DNA of 64,000 nucleotides from an uncultured Eubacteriales bacterium (GTDB lineage Bacteria > Bacillota > Clostridia > Oscillospirales > Acutalibacteraceae): the NCBI GenBank assembly GCA_934454655.1, contig CAKSFK010000003.1:1-64000 (forward strand), written 5' to 3'. A model generated the notes under the pieces. The model searched no databases and had not been told where the DNA came from. It saw only the letters and a list, made by a program, of their open reading frames with translations. Positions 27,054-36,252 of the stretch are shown piece after piece (within the stretch, counting starts at the first letter, position 1; each line of letters opens with the position of its first letter). The position numbers were made by a program, and so were the translations under genes.

Positions 27054-27098
27054 TTTTCTCACCCTGTATATACTATGCAAGGCTGTGAAAACTGTATA

Positions 27099-28376
27099 TT
27101 ATTTTATTTTCACCGTGGTACTGTAAGAGCCGACCTGCCACACGTTGTTATAGCTGTCGCACATTATTGTAACAATAACCGTATGCTCCCCTGCCGACTT
27201 GCCCGAAAGGTCCACCGTTGCATAAAGCATACCGGAGTTAAGCTTGTTTATCGAGGCGCGCGGCCCGCATATCTTAACGTTTTTAATAACCGAATCGGTC
27301 GTGGCATTAAGTCCCGACGTAAGACCTTTGTATCTTATATCCGAAATTGTAAATGTTTTTTCCGAATATCCGCTTGTATCCACCGTGACCACAAAATGGT
27401 CTATTGAATCAAGCAGTCTTACCCCATCGGACAGTTTGGGATACAGTTCAAAGCTTTTCGACGTGGTTGAAACCGATGTTAAATCTATTGCCGAAAGCGT
27501 AACGTTTGTCGTTTTATCAATAGCGTCGGGTGTTCCTATTATCGTCACTGTGGGGTGATCAATGGCGTACGAAATACTGCTCTTTGAAAAACCGGACGGA
27601 ATATTTGTAAAATCGGCAATAACGGGAACGGTTTTACGTTTGGAGATAGGCACCGTAACCTTAACGGCGGTTTCGCTCAGTGTTAGATTTGTCGTGTCTA
27701 TCTGCTCTCCGTTTTCGTCATACAAAAGTATCTCCGCGTCATACGACGTACTTTCGCTCAGTGTTTTGTTCACAGCCGCAAAAGCAACCACGGAATCGAT
27801 TTTATTCATAACCGTGCGCGGACCTTTTATTGTTATAGTATCGCTTTCCGTACCGCTTACAACGGCAGTTTCGGCAATAAGGCCCTCAGCGGCGCTAGCG
27901 CCCTCGGCACGCGCCTTTATTGTGAATTCCTTTGTATCCACATAATCAAAATAAACATTTACAACAGAGGGTGTAATGCTTGTAAAATCATAATCTGAAA
28001 CGGCAGTGTTTTTCCCGCCCGAAACCTCCAGCTGGTATTCGCCCGGTGCGTCAATCGCCGCGGCGGAAGCATAAACGTAAAAGTCGTCCTTTTTAAGGGC
28101 GGACACAACATAACTCGGACCTTTAATGGTAACGGTGAATTTCTGGCTTGAAATATCGCCGATTATTTCCATTTTGTTATTTGCGGCAAACGTATTGTCA
28201 AGGTTGATGCTCACCGGAACATCCGTAAATGTTCTTTCAAGATCGGGGTTTTGGTTTATCATTATAACAAGCCACAGAACAAACGCTGCAACCAGCGAAA
28301 ACGGTATTGTAAACCGTTTGTTGTAAAGCAGCTGTCTTAACGATAGGGTCTTTGGGAATTTAAGGTTCAGTTTCAT
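27099..28376 (-). CDS. cdaR: CdaR, regulator of diadenylate cyclase
   Basis: Protein of 425 aa with a single N-terminal membrane anchor (about residues 25-45) followed by four tandem extracellular YbbR domains of 80-90 residues each. CdaR binds the membrane-bound cyclase CdaA and modulates c-di-AMP production. It overlaps cdaA by 4 bp, the conserved Firmicute order. The glmM gene that usually follows is absent here; instead the small membrane protein and recD2 follow. Confidence 0.92.
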   Translation of the reverse strand: MKLNLKFPKTLSLRQLLYNKRFTIPFSLVAAFVLWLVIMINQNPDLERTFTDVPVSINLDNTFAANNKMEIIGDISSQKFTVTIKGPSYVVSALKKDDFYVYASAAAIDAPGEYQLEVSGGKNTAVSDYDFTSITPSVVNVYFDYVDTKEFTIKARAEGASAAEGLIAETAVVSGTESDTITIKGPRTVMNKIDSVVAFAAVNKTLSESTSYDAEILLYDENGEQIDTTNLTLSETAVKVTVPISKRKTVPVIADFTNIPSGFSKSSISYAIDHPTVTIIGTPDAIDKTTNVTLSAIDLTSVSTTSKSFELYPKLSDGVRLLDSIDHFVVTVDTSGYSEKTFTISDIRYKGLTSGLNATTDSVIKNVKICGPRASINKLNSGMLYATVDLSGKSAGEHTVIVTIMCDSYNNVWQVGSYSTTVKIK

Positions 28377-29278
28377 TTTTTCTTGTCCTCTTCCCTTGAG
28401 TGAGATTTTCCAAACGGATTTATCTTTTTAAGCCTGTATACAACCCTGCTGTTCGTCGCGGTATTGCTTTCGCCCACAAGAAGTCTGTGCAGCTCCTCGT
28501 TTGCCGAAATAGCGTTATAGTTTCTTTTTATCTGACCGTTTGAAACAATTGATATGTTTCCGGTTTCCTCCGACACAACAAGAACAACGGCATCGGAGTT
28601 TTCCGTCATACCTATTGCCGCTCTGTGTCGCGTGCCCAACTGTGACGACAGATCCTCGCGTTGGGTAAGCGGCAAAATACATCCGGCGGCATAAAGCCTG
28701 CCGTCCCTTATTATCATTGCGCCGTCGTGAAGCGGCGACTTAGGGTAAAACACATTGTTTATAAGCTGAACCGACGGCGTGGCGTTAATAACCGTGCCGG
28801 TATCAATTATCTCACCGAGCTGAGTTGAACGCTCAAAAACAATAAGAGCGCCTATTTTATTTTCCTGCATTATTCCCGCCGCTTTGCTTACGTTCGCAAT
28901 GCACACCTCAATAGGCTCGCTGTCCATCATCTGTCCCTGACCGCCCACAAGCTTCGTATGTCCTACTCGCTCAAGTATACGCCTTATTTCGGGCTGGAAG
29001 ATTATCGCAACGGCAATAATAATATAATCAACAAAGCGCGAAAGCACCCATTTCAGCGTTGCAAGCTTCCACCAATTTGCCAGGAAATAAAGTGCAAAAA
29101 GCAAAAACAGACCCTTTGCAAGCTGTCCCGCGCGTGTTTCACGCAAAAATTCTATCGCCTTGTAAATAAAAAACGCCATAAGTAAAATGTCTATCAGATC
29201 AAACGGTATACGCATACTCGCAACCGCATATAAAATCTGATTAAAAAAACCATACAGCGCGCTGAAAACATTACCCAA
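28373..29278 (-). CDS. cdaA: Diadenylate cyclase CdaA
   Basis: Membrane cyclase of 301 aa producing c-di-AMP from two ATP, a signal for potassium and osmotic balance. Three N-terminal hydrophobic segments lie within about residues 15-95. The DAC domain follows with the catalytic DGA (SPLHDGAMII, about 178) and RHR (GTRHRAAIG, about 210) motifs. The Trk potassium system at 2.9-5.7 kb could be a target, since RCK_C-type domains bind c-di-AMP in several Firmicutes; that link is inference. Confidence 0.95.
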   Translation of the reverse strand: MGNVFSALYGFFNQILYAVASMRIPFDLIDILLMAFFIYKAIEFLRETRAGQLAKGLFLLFALYFLANWWKLATLKWVLSRFVDYIIIAVAIIFQPEIRRILERVGHTKLVGGQGQMMDSEPIEVCIANVSKAAGIMQENKIGALIVFERSTQLGEIIDTGTVINATPSVQLINNVFYPKSPLHDGAMIIRDGRLYAAGCILPLTQREDLSSQLGTRHRAAIGMTENSDAVVLVVSEETGNISIVSNGQIKRNYNAISANEELHRLLVGESNTATNSRVVYRLKKINPFGKSHSREEDKKK

Positions 29279-29383
29279 ACCGTCGCGCCTCCCTTTAGCA
29301 GTATAACTGTATTTATTTTAACATAAAATATTCCGTCAATCAATAGGCGTTTTTCTTTTTTTTAGAAAAAATAAAAATAATTG

Positions 29384-29412
29384 TTGACAATCGGTGTCGG
29401 GTTTGCTATAAT
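29384..29412 (+). promoter_or_regulatory. Promoter of tRNA-Leu
   Basis: Consensus TTGACA (29384-29389) and TATAAT (29407-29412) with 17-bp spacing lie just upstream of tRNA-Leu. Confidence 0.88.
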
Positions 29413-29429
29413 AGTCTAGCGTTGTAAAT

Positions 29430-29513
29430 GCGAGTGTGCTGGAATAGGCAGACAGGCACGTTTGAGGGGCGTGTGTCGATGACGTATGGGTTCAAGTCCC
29501 ATCACTCGCACCA
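29430..29513 (+). tRNA. tRNA-Leu (GAG)
   Basis: Type II tRNA with a perfect 7-bp acceptor stem (GCGAGTG with CACTCGC), discriminator A and encoded CCA. The anticodon loop TTGAGGG places GAG at the anticodon, closed by a T-G wobble pair. There is a long variable arm and a TTCAAGT T loop. GAG reads CTY leucine codons. Confidence 0.92.
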
Positions 29514-29569
29514 TACAGAGTGTTGTTATAGTAGCCGAGAGGTTAATTGTAACAACACTCTGTTTTTAT
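29514..29569 (+). terminator. Terminator after tRNA-Leu
   Basis: A 14-bp inverted repeat, ACAGAGTGTTGTTA with its complement about 20 nt later, is followed by TTTTTAT. It begins within two bases of the tRNA CCA end. Confidence 0.8.
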
Positions 29570-29695
29570 AATATGTAAAATTAATGACTCGACTGTAGGA
29601 AGCATATGAGAAAAAACCGGCTTTATGATATAATCTTATTTGTAAGAAAAGCTCAGTGCTGTAAAAAACAAATAAAAGCAGAATGAGGCCTACTT

Positions 29696-29942
29696 ATGAC
29701 TGATTGGAAAAGAAAATATTAATTACAAGCGGCACGGCTTTGCTCACCGTCACCACAATGTATTGCTTCCGCCTTGTAGGCAAGGGCAGCTTTTACCCTA
29801 TGCTGTTTTCATACCTGCGAAGTTGTGTTTATATCGTGCTGCTCTCCGCTTGGGGCTTTTAGTCCGTCAGCGGATTGTGCATAAACAAGTGCGAGAATAT
29901 ATGACCGCCGCCTGTTATAATCTTTTACAGCAAATTACGTGA
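29696..29942 (+). pseudogene. Decayed membrane sensor gene fragment
   Basis: An ATG at 29696 opens a frame that stops after eight codons (MTDWKRKY). One missing A in the following run restores ITSGTALLTVTTMYC and a hydrophobic stretch to about 29860. A second frame change near 29861 restores VRQRIVHKQVREYMTAAC. The pieces together resemble the N-terminus of a clostridial multi-pass membrane protein, probably a sensor histidine kinase. Two frameshifts and loss of everything downstream make it a remnant. It lies between the two tRNA genes, a common landing place for mobile DNA. The parent family is moderately certain only. Confidence 0.5.
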
Positions 29943-29975
29943 CTATTATCAAGTTTTAAAATTATAAAATAATAC

Positions 29976-30004
29976 TTGATTTTACGCGGCAAATGTGTTA
30001 CAAT
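29976..30004 (+). promoter_or_regulatory. Promoter of tRNA-Arg
   Basis: TTGATT (29976-29981) and TACAAT (29999-30004) with 17-bp spacing precede tRNA-Arg. A perfect 18-bp palindrome, CAGGTGTTTAAACACCTG (30036-30053), lies in the 5' leader between promoter and tRNA and may form a processing hairpin. Confidence 0.78.
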
Positions 30005-30062
30005 GACTGTGTTGCGCTAAAAAGCGTTACGCATGCAGGTGTTTAAACACCTGTAGTAATTT

Positions 30063-30139
30063 GTCCCAGTAGCTCAGCCGGATAGAGCACGTGCCTTCTA
30101 AGCTCGGGGTCGCACGTTCGAATCGTGTCTGGGACGCCA
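30063..30139 (+). tRNA. tRNA-Arg (TCT)
   Basis: Acceptor stem GTCCCAG/CTGGGAC, D-arm AGCTCAGCCGGATAGAGC, anticodon loop CTTCTAA giving TCT, T loop TTCGAAT, and CCA encoded after discriminator G. The anticodon stem is CGTGC against GCTCG, leaving a T-T mismatch at the central pair (29:41), whereas usual versions pair T with A there. Confidence 0.9.
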
Positions 30140-30176
30140 AAAAAGCACTTAGTGTAAAACTAAGTGCTTTTTTAAT
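30138..30176 (+). terminator. Terminator after tRNA-Arg
   Basis: The perfect hairpin AAAAAAGCACTTAGT with its complement and a 5-nt loop ends in six Ts directly behind the tRNA CCA. Confidence 0.88.
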
Positions 30177-30221
30177 TAAAATGTGAATTTAAGGTGCTGA
30201 TTTTACACAGCTGCGAAAATC

Positions 30222-30256
30222 GGCAGGCTGTTATTAAAGCTTGCCGATTTTTTTAG
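30222..30256. terminator. Terminator of the AbrB-like gene
   Basis: AAATCGGCA...AGC pairs across a short loop with GCT...TGCCGATTT just beyond the stop at 30267. It has T-runs on both strands, so it is probably bidirectional. Confidence 0.7.
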
Positions 30257-30266
30257 TTTGAAAAGG

Positions 30267-30530
30267 TTATTCCGCCTGTTCTCTCATAGCATAAAGCTTG
30301 TCAATACAGTCTTTACACACATTGTAACCGCCGAACTGCACACTATCAGCCAGTGAATCGCAAAAAATGCAGGTGGGCTGATATTTTTTCAGTATCACCC
30401 TATCGTTATCCATATATATCTCAAAACTGTCAACATCGTTTTCAACCTTAAGCTGCCTACGAATTTCCTTCGGGATTACAACTCTTCCCATTTTATCAAC
30501 TGCTCTTACCATACCGGTAGATTTCATATC
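30267..30530 (-). CDS. AbrB/SpoVT-type regulator with Cys motif
   Basis: DNA-binding protein of about 87 aa. The N-terminal swapped-hairpin AbrB domain runs through GMVRAVDKMGRVVIPKEIRRQL (about residues 5-26), the AbrB/Abh/SpoVT family signature. The C-terminal half adds two Cys pairs (CIFC and CKDC), suggesting a small zinc site. GGAGG eight bases before the ATG at 30530 decides the start; an upstream ATG is possible. AbrB-type proteins regulate transition-state and sporulation genes in Firmicutes; targets here are unknown. It is monocistronic. Confidence 0.88.
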   Translation of the reverse strand, partial: DMKSTGMVRAVDKMGRVVIPKEIRRQLKVENDVDSFEIYMDNDRVILKKYQPTCIFCDSLADSVQFGGYNVCKDCIDKLYAMREQAE

Positions 30531-30626
30531 AACATCCTCCATTTCGATGTAAAACAGTGCGTTCCGTATCTCATAATTAAAATATATGACATATTTGCAA
30601 AAATGTCAATAATTTTCATACTTTAT

Positions 30627-31295
30627 TTACAAATTATCCCATTTAATTTCACATAAACCATTTTGCGCAAGAATGTTGTTGGTTTTTGAAAAGTGCTTGC
30701 AGCCAAAAAAACCGCGGTAAGCCGAAAGCGGACTGGGATGAACCGTTATAAGCTTTTTGTGCAAAGGGTTTGTTATAATTCTTGCCTTTCTTTCCGCATT
30801 TGCTCCCCACAGCAAAAATACAACGGGTTGTTCTTTGCGGTTAAGTTCGCCGATAATTCTGTCCGTAAATATTTCCCAACCCTTGTCCTTATGGCTGTTG
30901 GGCTGACCCTCTCTTACCGTAAGCACAGTGTTGAGCAGCAAAACACCTTGATTTGCCCAGCCGGTAAGGTCGCCGTAGCTTGGCATCGTAACTCCCAGAT
31001 CGCTTGTTATTTCTTTATATATATTAACAAGCGACGGCGGAAGCGGAACACCTTTCTTTACCGAGAAACACAGACCGTGCGCCTGCCCTTTTCCGTGGTA
31101 CGGGTCCTGACCGATTATGCAAACCTTGGTATCCTTAAACGAAGTAAATTTAAGGGCATTGAAGATATCGTACATATCGGGATAAACGGTGTGGGACATA
31201 TATTCGCTTTTTAAAAACCGATGCAACTGTTTATAATAAGGCTTTGACCATTCATCAGCCAATATGCCGTCCCAGTCATTTCCCAGATAAACCAT
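30627..31295 (-). CDS. ung: Uracil-DNA glycosylase
   Basis: Family 1 UDG of 222 aa that removes uracil from DNA to start base excision repair. The catalytic water-activating motif GQDPYHG (about residues 61-67) and the DNA-intercalation motif HPSPLSAYRGF (about 186-196) are intact, as is LLLNTVLTV. It is preceded by the XRE regulator gene with a 10-bp gap, on the same strand. Confidence 0.97.
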   Translation of the reverse strand: MVYLGNDWDGILADEWSKPYYKQLHRFLKSEYMSHTVYPDMYDIFNALKFTSFKDTKVCIIGQDPYHGKGQAHGLCFSVKKGVPLPPSLVNIYKEITSDLGVTMPSYGDLTGWANQGVLLLNTVLTVREGQPNSHKDKGWEIFTDRIIGELNRKEQPVVFLLWGANAERKARIITNPLHKKLITVHPSPLSAYRGFFGCKHFSKTNNILAQNGLCEIKWDNL

Positions 31296-31305
31296 AAGAA
31301 TTACC

Positions 31306-31878
31306 CTACCTTACAAGCCAAGCCCAAAGTAAAACGGCAATTTGAAGCGGTATGCCCGCCGCCAAAACAATCCAGATGTGATACTGCATAAACTGAAGGC
31401 AGAAACACAAAAGCACCGTCCACAAAAGAAGCGAAATAAAGGAAAACAACGTTTTTTTGCCGTGCCACAATGCGCTGAATACCACAAGAACGATAAGTGA
31501 TATGGGAACTGCCCAGCAAAAGAACATCCATACCTTTTGTTTTACCGCAATATCAAATGTGATATACAGAACAGTTGCCGTAAGCCAAACGGCAAGAACG
31601 GATAAAAGTGTAATAATACGGCGGTTTCTGCGTACCGTCGGGGTTGCGGATGACGTTTTCTTTCTGTCATCCCCGCCCACAATATAATCCAGGCTTACGC
31701 CGTAAAGCCGACTGAGCTTATAAAGAATTTCAATTCCGGGCAGTGATTCTCCCTGTTCCCATTTTGAAACCGCTTTATCCGAATAATTAAGCTTTTGTGC
31801 CAGCTCAAGCTGCGTCAGTCCGTTCTCACGCCTTAATGCGGAGAGATTTTTCGCAATAGTGAAATTCAAATTATCCAT
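31306..31878 (-). CDS. XRE-family regulator with membrane domain
   Basis: Protein of 190 aa. Residues about 7-62 form a Cro/C1-type helix-turn-helix (LTQLELAQKLNYSDKAVSKWEQG), followed by a short linker and about four hydrophobic helices from residue 88 to the end. Membrane-tethered XRE regulators of this layout are common in Clostridia, and their ligands are mostly unknown. It may be cotranscribed with ung. AT-rich sequence upstream (31879-31968) probably holds its promoter. Confidence 0.85.
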   Translation of the reverse strand: MDNLNFTIAKNLSALRRENGLTQLELAQKLNYSDKAVSKWEQGESLPGIEILYKLSRLYGVSLDYIVGGDDRKKTSSATPTVRRNRRIITLLSVLAVWLTATVLYITFDIAVKQKVWMFFCWAVPISLIVLVVFSALWHGKKTLFSFISLLLWTVLLCFCLQFMQYHIWIVLAAGIPLQIAVLLWAWLVR

Positions 31879-31968
31879 ATTTTGATTATAACATAAATTA
31901 TTTCTGCCGTCAACTCAATATAATGTTCAATTAATTATCTAAAATGTTAGATTTTTTACTGTGTCAAA

Positions 31969-33645
31969 TCAAAACAGTCCCGATATCTTACCGTTTTCAT
32001 CAATATCAATGTTTTCCGCCGCAGGATGTTTCGGAAGTCCCGGCATTGTCATAATATCCCCCGTAAGCACAACAATAAATCCGGCGCCTGCGGAAACCTT
32101 AACATTTTTAACCGTAACGGTAAACCCGCTCGGCGCGCCCAAAAGCGCGGGGTCATCCGAAAAGCTGTACTGCGTTTTGGCAATGCAAACGGGAAAATTG
32201 CCGTATCCCAAAGACGTAAGCTTATCTATCTGCTTTTTTGCCGAAGGAAGAATTGTTATACCCGCTCCGCCGTAAATTTTCTTAACAACAGACTCTATTT
32301 TTTCCTCAACAGTGCTTTCGAGGTAATAACTGAACCTAAAATTCTTTTTTTCGTTTTCGCAAAGTCTTACAACCTCTCGCGCAAGAGCCTCTCCGCCCTT
32401 TCCGCCGTCTGCCCATACCGTGGAAAGGCAAACATTGACGCCGAGCTCCCTGCATTTTTCTATAATAAAATCTATTTCACCGTCGGTGTCGGTCGGGAAA
32501 CGGTTAACAGCCACAACACAGGGCAGACCGTAAACGTTCTTTATGTTGCTTATATGTCTTAAAAGATTGGGTATTCCCTTTTCAAGCGCCGTTATATTCT
32601 CAAAATCAAGGTTTTTCTTATCTGCCCCGCCGTGCATTTTAAGAGCGCGAACCGTTGCAACCATAACAACCGCATCAGGTTCAATGCCGGATACACGGCA
32701 TTTGATATCGAGAAATTTCTGCGCGCCGAGGTCTGCACCGAAGCCCGCCTCGGTTATTGCGTAATCGCCGAGTTTCATTGCAAGCTTTGTTGCAGTTACG
32801 GAATTACAGCCGTGTGCAATATTGGCAAACGGACCTCCGTGAACAAGTGCCGGAGTACCCTCAAGCGTTTGCACAAGATTCGGTTTGAGGGCATCGCGCA
32901 AAAGCGCCGCCATTGCGCCCTGCGCCTTAAGGTCGGCACAGGTTACGGGTTTATCGTCGTAAGTATAACCGACGATAATACGCGCAAGTCTTTTCTTTAA
33001 ATCGGTAATGTTCTCCGAAAGGCAAAGCACTGCCATTATTTCACTTGCAACCGTTATATCAAACCCATCCTCGCGCGGTACTCCGTTTGCCGTGCCGCCG
33101 AGTCCGTCGGTAATGTGTCTTAACTGGCGGTCATTCATATCAACACAGCGTTTCCAGGTTATCTTACGAACATCAATATTAAGTTCATTTCCCTGTTTAA
33201 TGTGATTATCCAGCATTGCCGCAAGCAGGTTATTAGCTGCGCCGATTGCGTGAAAATCACCCGTAAAATGAAGATTTATATCCTCCATAGGAACGACCTG
33301 TGCATATCCTCCGCCTGCGGCGCCCCCTTTTATTCCGAAAACCGGCCCCAAAGAAGGCTCACGCAAAGCAACAACAACATTCTTACCGATGCGTTTCATA
33401 CCGTCCGCCAGGCCTATGGTTGTGGTTGTTTTGCCCTCGCCTGCGGGTGTGGGTGTTATTGCGGTTACAAGTATAAGCTTACCGTTTTTTTTGCGGTTTT
33501 CCTTCATAACGGAAGGGTCTATTTTTGCCTTGTACTTACCGTAATTTTCTATATATTCTTCAGGTATTCCCGCACTTTTTGCAATTTCGGTTATCGGTTT
33601 TAATTTGCATTTCCCCGCAATTTCAATATCTGATAAGTATGCCAT
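31969..33645 (-). CDS. fhs: Formate-tetrahydrofolate ligase
   Basis: 10-Formyl-THF synthetase of about 558 aa. It joins formate and THF using ATP, feeding one-carbon units to purines or, in acetogens, to the Wood-Ljungdahl pathway. The P-loop TPAGEGKTTTTIG (about residues 65-77) and the folate region with GGGYAQVVPMEDINLHFTGD are intact. The start is set at the ATG preceding AYLSD because AAGGGGTG is upstream, 12 bp behind the Ca-ATPase stop. No other C1-pathway genes are adjacent, so a purine or serine role is as likely as acetogenesis. Confidence 0.95.
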   Translation of the reverse strand: MAYLSDIEIAGKCKLKPITEIAKSAGIPEEYIENYGKYKAKIDPSVMKENRKKNGKLILVTAITPTPAGEGKTTTTIGLADGMKRIGKNVVVALREPSLGPVFGIKGGAAGGGYAQVVPMEDINLHFTGDFHAIGAANNLLAAMLDNHIKQGNELNIDVRKITWKRCVDMNDRQLRHITDGLGGTANGVPREDGFDITVASEIMAVLCLSENITDLKKRLARIIVGYTYDDKPVTCADLKAQGAMAALLRDALKPNLVQTLEGTPALVHGGPFANIAHGCNSVTATKLAMKLGDYAITEAGFGADLGAQKFLDIKCRVSGIEPDAVVMVATVRALKMHGGADKKNLDFENITALEKGIPNLLRHISNIKNVYGLPCVVAVNRFPTDTDGEIDFIIEKCRELGVNVCLSTVWADGGKGGEALAREVVRLCENEKKNFRFSYYLESTVEEKIESVVKKIYGGAGITILPSAKKQIDKLTSLGYGNFPVCIAKTQYSFSDDPALLGAPSGFTVTVKNVKVSAGAGFIVVLTGDIMTMPGLPKHPAAENIDIDENGKISGLF

Positions 33646-33657
33646 TAAACGCACCCC

Positions 33658-36231
33658 TTACATTAGCTTTAATATTTCGCACAGCGGAACCACAAGGAAT
33701 GAAAGCCCGAAAACAACCGAAAACTGTTTAAAGGTCAGTACCGTCATTCCGAACAGCCTTCCTGCCGGTGTAAACATAAGAAAAACAATAATAAACAAAA
33801 TCAGTACGGACGAGAGGTTCATAAATCTGTTCGAAAACAGCTTTCGGTTTATAACCGAGCCCGTAAATTTATTGTTATAGCAGTGGAATATCTGCGACAT
33901 GGAAAGAACGCCGAAAGACATAGTTGCCGCTGTTTCAGCGCCGCTGCCTTTACCTATCACATAAGCCGCAAGTGTTGCGGCGGATATAAATATGCTTTGT
34001 AAAATCAGGCGCAGAACCGTTTTTCCGCTGAAAAACTTGCCCACAGCCGTATCGGGTTCTCTGTTCATAACCGACGGTTCCGCGCTTTCCATTCCGAGAG
34101 CCGCCGCAGGCGCGCTGTCGGTAAGAAAATTGATCCACAGGAGCTGAACCGCCGACACCGGGAAAGCCGAAAACCAAAGTGTACCTACAAGAACGGTTAA
34201 AAGCTCCGCAAAGTTGCAGGAAAGCAAATAAAGCACTGCCTTTTTAATGTTATCAAAAAGTCCTCTGCTTTCTCTTACGGCGTTAACGATTGATGAAAAG
34301 CGGTTGTTTGTTATAACAATATCCGCGTTGCCCTTTGCTACATCTGTGCCGAATCTGCCTATTGCACAGCCGACATCAGCCAAGGAGAGCGCCTCGGCGT
34401 CCTGCACGCTGTCCCCCGTTATCGCAACGGTTCTTCCGTTATTCTGCCAAGCCTTTACTATACGTGTTTTGTCGTGCGGAGATACTCTGGCAAATACCGA
34501 ATAATCAGAAATATCGGTTGTCAGCGTGTCATCATCTATTAAGTCCAGTTCTTCACCGGTAACAGCCTTTGTGCCGTCCTTTAAAATGCCTATTCTTCTT
34601 GCAACCGCCGAAGCCGTTGACAAATTATCGCCAGTTATCATAACTGTTCTGATACCGGCTTTTTCGCAGGTTTTAATATCGTTTACAACCGTATTGCGCG
34701 GCGGATCGAGAAGTCCCAGAAGTCCTACAAATATAAGGTTGCACTCCGTATCCGCAGGATTTGGGTTTGCCGGTATGCCGTCAAGCGGGCGAATTGCAAC
34801 GCATACAATACGCAGCGCGTCATTTGCCAGCTGTTCATTCATCTTCAGTATCCGATCGGCGTCACAGCCCACACAGTTTGGCACAACGTTCTCGGCGGCG
34901 CCCTTTACTATGGCATAAGGTTTTTCGTTTATCATGGTAATAACGGTCATTGTTTTCCGTTCGGGGTCAAACGGAACTACGCCGAGTTTCGGAAAAAAGC
35001 TGTCGATATCCTTTTGCGACATTGAATTATATGTTAAGCACGCCTTTTTTATAGCATCCTCAGTAGAGTCGTTTTTAAGCGTTGAGCAGGCGGCGGCAAG
35101 CTTTAACACCGTAAGCGTTTTTTCGTCCGCAGCGTCGTTTTCAAAATTTGTAAGCTTATCACCGTCAAATATTGCGGCAAGGTGCATTTTGTTTCTTGTA
35201 AGAACTCCGGTCTTATCTGTGCAGATAATATCGGTCCTGCCAAGAGTTTCAAGCGATGCGGAATCCTTGATTATGATATTATCCCGCACAATTCTGCCGA
35301 TTCCTATTGCTATTACAACGGCGGATATCGCCGGCAGTCCCTCGGGAACGGCGGCAACGGCAAGCGCCACGGAATTCATAAGCATTTTAACCGTCATACC
35401 CGCAAAATTTGTGCTTGAGAAATTCTGAATCATACTGATAACAAACGTTACGGCGCAGATTACAAAAATAATCATATTAACGGTACGCGACAAACCGCCG
35501 AGTTCCTTTTCAAGCGGCACTGAATTTGCGCCGATTTGCTGCATTATTGCGGAATCGCGGCCGATTTCGGTGTTAAGCCCCGTTGCAACCACTACCGCTT
35601 TAGCCGAGCCGTGAGCAACGCTCGTTCCCGAAAAAAGCATATTAGCCCTGTTTTTAACGTCCGTAATATCATCAAATGTTACGTCGGAACTTTTTTCAAC
35701 CGGTATTTCGTCCCCCGTAAGCGGAGATTCGTTACATCTGAATTCGTTACATTCGATAATTCTGGCGTCAGCCGGGATGTAGTCACCCTCTTCCAAAATA
35801 ATTATATCGCCCGGTACAAGCAGTGCGGAATCAACCGTTCGCACAATACTGTCGCGCAGGACGACAGCAGTCGGGTTTGTAACGCTTTTTATTTCATCGG
35901 CGGCGCGGTCGCAATTATGCATCTGCCACGCCCCGAGCGCCGCATTCGCAATTACTATTGCAATTATAAGCAAAGGCGAAAAAATATCCGTTTCCCCGTA
36001 CGCAATTGATACCGCAAACGAAACAAGCGCAATTATAATAAGGGCAACTACGGTTTTGCTTTTAAGCTGTGACAGAAACCTTTTTAAAAACGTAGGCTTT
36101 TGAACATTGGAAATAACGTTTTTTCCGTATCTGTGCAAACGTTCCTCCGCAACGCCGTTGGGTAAGCCTGTTTTTCCGTCAACCTGAAGTTCACGCAGAA
36201 CCTCATCCGCTTCGGCACTGTGCCAAATCAT
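33658..36231 (-). CDS. Calcium-type P-type ATPase
   Basis: P2-type cation pump of 857 aa. The actuator motif TGDEIPVEK (about residue 165), the phosphorylation site CTDKTG (about 333), a KGAAE nucleotide-binding loop and the TGDSVQDAEAL hinge (about 595) are present, with about ten membrane helices (M4 motif AVPEGLPA, M6 NFLTDSAPA). The PEGLP and N-x-x-TD patterns fit SERCA/PMCA-like Ca2+ export. It lies between the endonuclease IV-like gene and fhs with short gaps, so is possibly cotranscribed. Mn2+ transport cannot be excluded. Confidence 0.92.
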   Translation of the reverse strand: MIWHSAEADEVLRELQVDGKTGLPNGVAEERLHRYGKNVISNVQKPTFLKRFLSQLKSKTVVALIIIALVSFAVSIAYGETDIFSPLLIIAIVIANAALGAWQMHNCDRAADEIKSVTNPTAVVLRDSIVRTVDSALLVPGDIIILEEGDYIPADARIIECNEFRCNESPLTGDEIPVEKSSDVTFDDITDVKNRANMLFSGTSVAHGSAKAVVVATGLNTEIGRDSAIMQQIGANSVPLEKELGGLSRTVNMIIFVICAVTFVISMIQNFSSTNFAGMTVKMLMNSVALAVAAVPEGLPAISAVVIAIGIGRIVRDNIIIKDSASLETLGRTDIICTDKTGVLTRNKMHLAAIFDGDKLTNFENDAADEKTLTVLKLAAACSTLKNDSTEDAIKKACLTYNSMSQKDIDSFFPKLGVVPFDPERKTMTVITMINEKPYAIVKGAAENVVPNCVGCDADRILKMNEQLANDALRIVCVAIRPLDGIPANPNPADTECNLIFVGLLGLLDPPRNTVVNDIKTCEKAGIRTVMITGDNLSTASAVARRIGILKDGTKAVTGEELDLIDDDTLTTDISDYSVFARVSPHDKTRIVKAWQNNGRTVAITGDSVQDAEALSLADVGCAIGRFGTDVAKGNADIVITNNRFSSIVNAVRESRGLFDNIKKAVLYLLSCNFAELLTVLVGTLWFSAFPVSAVQLLWINFLTDSAPAAALGMESAEPSVMNREPDTAVGKFFSGKTVLRLILQSIFISAATLAAYVIGKGSGAETAATMSFGVLSMSQIFHCYNNKFTGSVINRKLFSNRFMNLSSVLILFIIVFLMFTPAGRLFGMTVLTFKQFSVVFGLSFLVVPLCEILKLM

Positions 36232-36252
36232 ACAATCACCTTATCCTATATG

